From contig JAGNMT010000144.1 of assembly GCA_017991025.1 (NCBI GenBank), positions 1-7,899 on the forward strand: a stretch of DNA of 7,899 bases. The letters run 5' to 3'. The stretch comes from Verrucomicrobiales bacterium (GTDB lineage Bacteria > Verrucomicrobiota > Verrucomicrobiia > Verrucomicrobiales > DEV007). The notes under the pieces are model-generated. The model worked only from the letters and a program-made list of their open reading frames with translations, was not told the DNA's origin and did no database searches. Below are positions 5,805-7,899 of the stretch, piece after piece (positions within the stretch are counted from its first letter, which is position 1; each line of letters opens with the position of its first letter). Made by a program: the position numbers and the translations under genes.

Positions 5805-7899
5805 ATGACAACCCGAACTCTAAATACCCTGCTAATCGCCCTTTGCGGAGGGCTCTTTCTTACGGCGTCCCCTCTGCGGGCGGAAATGCGAACCTGGACG
5901 TCGGCCGATGGCAAGACGCTTCAGGCTGACTTCTCCGGAACTTCCGGCGCGGGTCCCGCCGCCGTCGTGAAACTCAAACTCGCCGATGGCTCAGTCATTG
6001 ACTATCCCGTCGCGAAATTGAGCGAAGCGGACAAATTGTTCGTCAAAGGGAATCTCCCCACAGATCCAGCCGCCCTCGCTGCCGAGATCGACAAGCTCGT
6101 TCTTAATAAACTGAAAGAGAGTTACTACGGTCTCCGTGACGAACTGGCGGCACTTCCCCAAAAGACGGACTTGACCGCTGCGGAGAAGACCAAGCGCACT
6201 GAAGAAATTAACCGCGAGATGGTCATGTGCGTTCCAAACGAGATGACGAACGACAACCAGTTTCTCCGCCGTATCTACGTTGATGTCGCCGGCAGGATCC
6301 CTACGTTCGATGAAGCCGAAGCGTTTCTTAATGATCGCGCTCCCAACAAGAGGGCGCTCCTCATCAACAAGCTGCTCGATTCCGAAGCCTTTGTTATGCG
6401 TATGTTTAACTACTACTCTGACATCCTCCGCATTCGCGAAGGCATCACCATGATGGGCAATGGCGACATCAAGGCAGACCCCTACATAGAGTATATCAAG
6501 CAGAGTATCCGTGAAGACAAACACTTCGACCAACTCGTCCGTGAGCTCCTCACTGCCAAAGGTAAGATCTGGGAGGAGCCCGCAGTAGGCTATCTCGTCG
6601 CAGATCAGGGCATGCGCCTCTGCAACCTCTCGAACACCTTTACGGTTTTCATGGGAACGGAGATCACTTGCGCACAATGCCACGATCACCCTTTTGAAGA
6701 AGTCTTCCAGATGGACTTCTATAAAATGGCCGCGTTCATGGGTGAAACGGAGACCAATGGACGTGGGGGTGGTTCCATGATGATGATGGGTGAGGGTGGC
6801 AACTTCCAGGCGGAACTCGCCCGTATGAACAAGGTGCTTAAAGACGCCGGTAAGCTTCGCCCCAATCAGGAAACTGACCAAAACCTCGGTCAGTGGATGG
6901 GAACCCATCGCATTCAGGTTGCGGATACGGGAAAGAATGACGTGAAACTGCCTCACGATTACAAATATGATGACGGCGAGCCTCTGGCTCCCGTCGCTCC
7001 AGCGACCTATTTTGGTGACAAAACAGATCTTACCAAATACGCCACACCCCGGGAGGCTTTTGCCGATTGGGTCGTTTCGCCAGGCAATCCACGGTTCACG
7101 GTCAACCTCGTGAACCGCTTCTGGAAGATCGCCTTCGGCCTCGCCCAAATTGAGCCCGTTTACAATATTCCCGGCCACCTTGACGGGCAGGCACAGAACT
7201 ACGAGCTCCTCAGCTTCCTCGAGGCGATGATGAAGGATCTCAATTTCAGCGTGAAGGATTTCTTCCGTGTCCTCTACAACACAAATGCCTATCAGCGCGA
7301 AGCCGAGACCCTTACCCCAAGTCTCACCCAGGTAGATAAAGGGACCTACCACTTTCCCGGGCCGGTTCTCCGTCGCATGTCTGCCGAACAGATCTGGGAC
7401 TCCCTCGTCGCGTTGACAACAGCTGATCCTGAGTCGGTGATTCGTCGCGGTGCGGATGATTACAAGACGGTCATGAATGTCGATCCCACCACACTCAAGA
7501 CAGCCGATGATATCATGAAATGGAAAGAAGAATGGTCCAATGCCAGCAAGCTCCAGAAGTATAATGGCGAGACCGTTTCCCGTGACGACACTGTTGGCGG
7601 TGAGCGGATGTTCCGCGCTTCGGAGTTGAGGCAACCGATGCCCTCCGATCACTTCCTCCGGATGTTCGGTCAGTCGGACAAACAGCTCATCGAAAACCAG
7701 TTCACCACCGGATCGTCGCCTCAGGTGATGGCGCTGCTCAACGGAACCATCACGAACGCGGTTCTCACCAGCCCGGATGCCTATCTGATTAAGGAAATCG
7801 CCTTCGGCAAGGGTTCCAAGCGCGACAATGTGGACAAAATCTTCCTTAGCGTGCTGTCCCGTTATCCGACCTCTCAGGAAAAGACGATGGCACAGTCCG
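5805..7899 (+). CDS. Secreted SHD1-DUF1549-DUF1553 (PSCyt2/PSD1) cytochrome-like protein (runs off right edge)
   Basis: Residues 1-698 are in the window and the frame is still open at the edge. A signal peptide (MTTRTLNTLLIALCGG..., probable cleavage after LRA at residue 26) sends it out of the cytoplasm. Next comes an SHD1-like domain at about 29-82 (RTWTSADGK ... YPVAKLSEADKLFVKG), then DUF1549 at about 140-315 (FLRRIYVDVAGRIPTFDEAEAF from 153). DUF1549 contains one CAQCH motif (C289, C292, H293) of the c-type haem-binding kind, in the family context CAQCHDHPFEE. DUF1553 starts near 413 (TPREAFADWVV, VNRFWKIAFG, FLEAMMKDLNFSVKDFFRVLYNT, RRMSAEQIWDSLVAL). A Gly/Met-rich insert with four consecutive methionines lies at 319-333. 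Such proteins are abundant in planctomycetes and verrucomicrobia, often next to DUF1501 genes and linked to polysaccharide or sulfatase loci. The biochemical role is not established. Start choice rests on the signal peptide; no Shine-Dalgarno sequence is seen. Expression is probably driven by the adjacent sigma factor. Confidence 0.93.
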   Translation, partial: MTTRTLNTLLIALCGGLFLTASPLRAEMRTWTSADGKTLQADFSGTSGAGPAAVVKLKLADGSVIDYPVAKLSEADKLFVKGNLPTDPAALAAEIDKLVLNKLKESYYGLRDELAALPQKTDLTAAEKTKRTEEINREMVMCVPNEMTNDNQFLRRIYVDVAGRIPTFDEAEAFLNDRAPNKRALLINKLLDSEAFVMRMFNYYSDILRIREGITMMGNGDIKADPYIEYIKQSIREDKHFDQLVRELLTAKGKIWEEPAVGYLVADQGMRLCNLSNTFTVFMGTEITCAQCHDHPFEEVFQMDFYKMAAFMGETETNGRGGGSMMMMGEGGNFQAELARMNKVLKDAGKLRPNQETDQNLGQWMGTHRIQVADTGKNDVKLPHDYKYDDGEPLAPVAPATYFGDKTDLTKYATPREAFADWVVSPGNPRFTVNLVNRFWKIAFGLAQIEPVYNIPGHLDGQAQNYELLSFLEAMMKDLNFSVKDFFRVLYNTNAYQREAETLTPSLTQVDKGTYHFPGPVLRRMSAEQIWDSLVALTTADPESVIRRGADDYKTVMNVDPTTLKTADDIMKWKEEWSNASKLQKYNGETVSRDDTVGGERMFRASELRQPMPSDHFLRMFGQSDKQLIENQFTTGSSPQVMALLNGTITNAVLTSPDAYLIKEIAFGKGSKRDNVDKIFLSVLSRYPTSQEKTMAQS

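Noticed and set aside
5991..7652. 553-residue open frame on the minus strand
   Set aside because: It lies wholly antisense to the DUF1549/DUF1553 gene, whose plus-strand frame carries a signal peptide, CAQCH and family motifs. The minus-strand product resembles no family I know and arises from codon bias.

Overview
The window looks like chromosomal DNA from the Planctomycetes-Verrucomicrobia group, most likely Verrucomicrobia. The clearest evidence is the right half: an ECF sigma factor of the Rhodopirellula/Verrucomicrobium type, a FecR-LamG membrane protein, and a secreted SHD1-DUF1549-DUF1553 (PSCyt/PSD type) protein, a trio characteristic of these phyla. GC content is moderate to high, with an AT-rich promoter region before the last gene. 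No recognisable Shine-Dalgarno sequence precedes any of the seven genes. I see no tRNA, rRNA, insertion sequence, CRISPR array or prophage gene. No gap between genes exceeds about 115 bases.

Left region (1-2537), SAM cycle. On the minus strand, metK (SAM synthetase) is followed after 26 bases by ahcY (S-adenosylhomocysteine hydrolase), which runs off the left edge. Divergent to metK, with only 47 bases between the start codons, is a fusion of an ArsR-type winged helix with a class I methyltransferase-like domain. This is the architecture of SahR, the SAH-responsive repressor of SAM-cycle genes described in Proteobacteria. The short divergent region holds an imperfect 26-base palindrome at its middle, a good candidate operator for both directions. 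It is too short for any known SAM or SAH riboswitch.

Middle (2538-3475). A signal-peptide-bearing phosphodiester glycosidase (NAGPA/DUF2233) family protein lies downstream of the regulator on the same strand. Nothing in the sequence ties it to either neighbouring module.

Right region (3476-7899), a sigma factor and surface-protein module. The ECF sigma factor and the FecR-LamG protein (probable membrane-anchored anti-sigma or sensor) are 5 bases apart. A 113-base gap then precedes the start of the SHD1-DUF1549-DUF1553 gene, which runs off the right edge. The main new observation is that the sigma gene and the DUF1549 gene are preceded by the same bipartite element, TGTCACAAACTC-N12-TATACT, with identical spacing and unrelated sequence around it. 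This is best read as the promoter recognised by this ECF factor: the factor would activate its own sigma/FecR operon and the secreted cytochrome-like operon. It also implies that the sigma factor starts at GTG 3527 or later, because the upstream GTG at 3506 lies inside the promoter.
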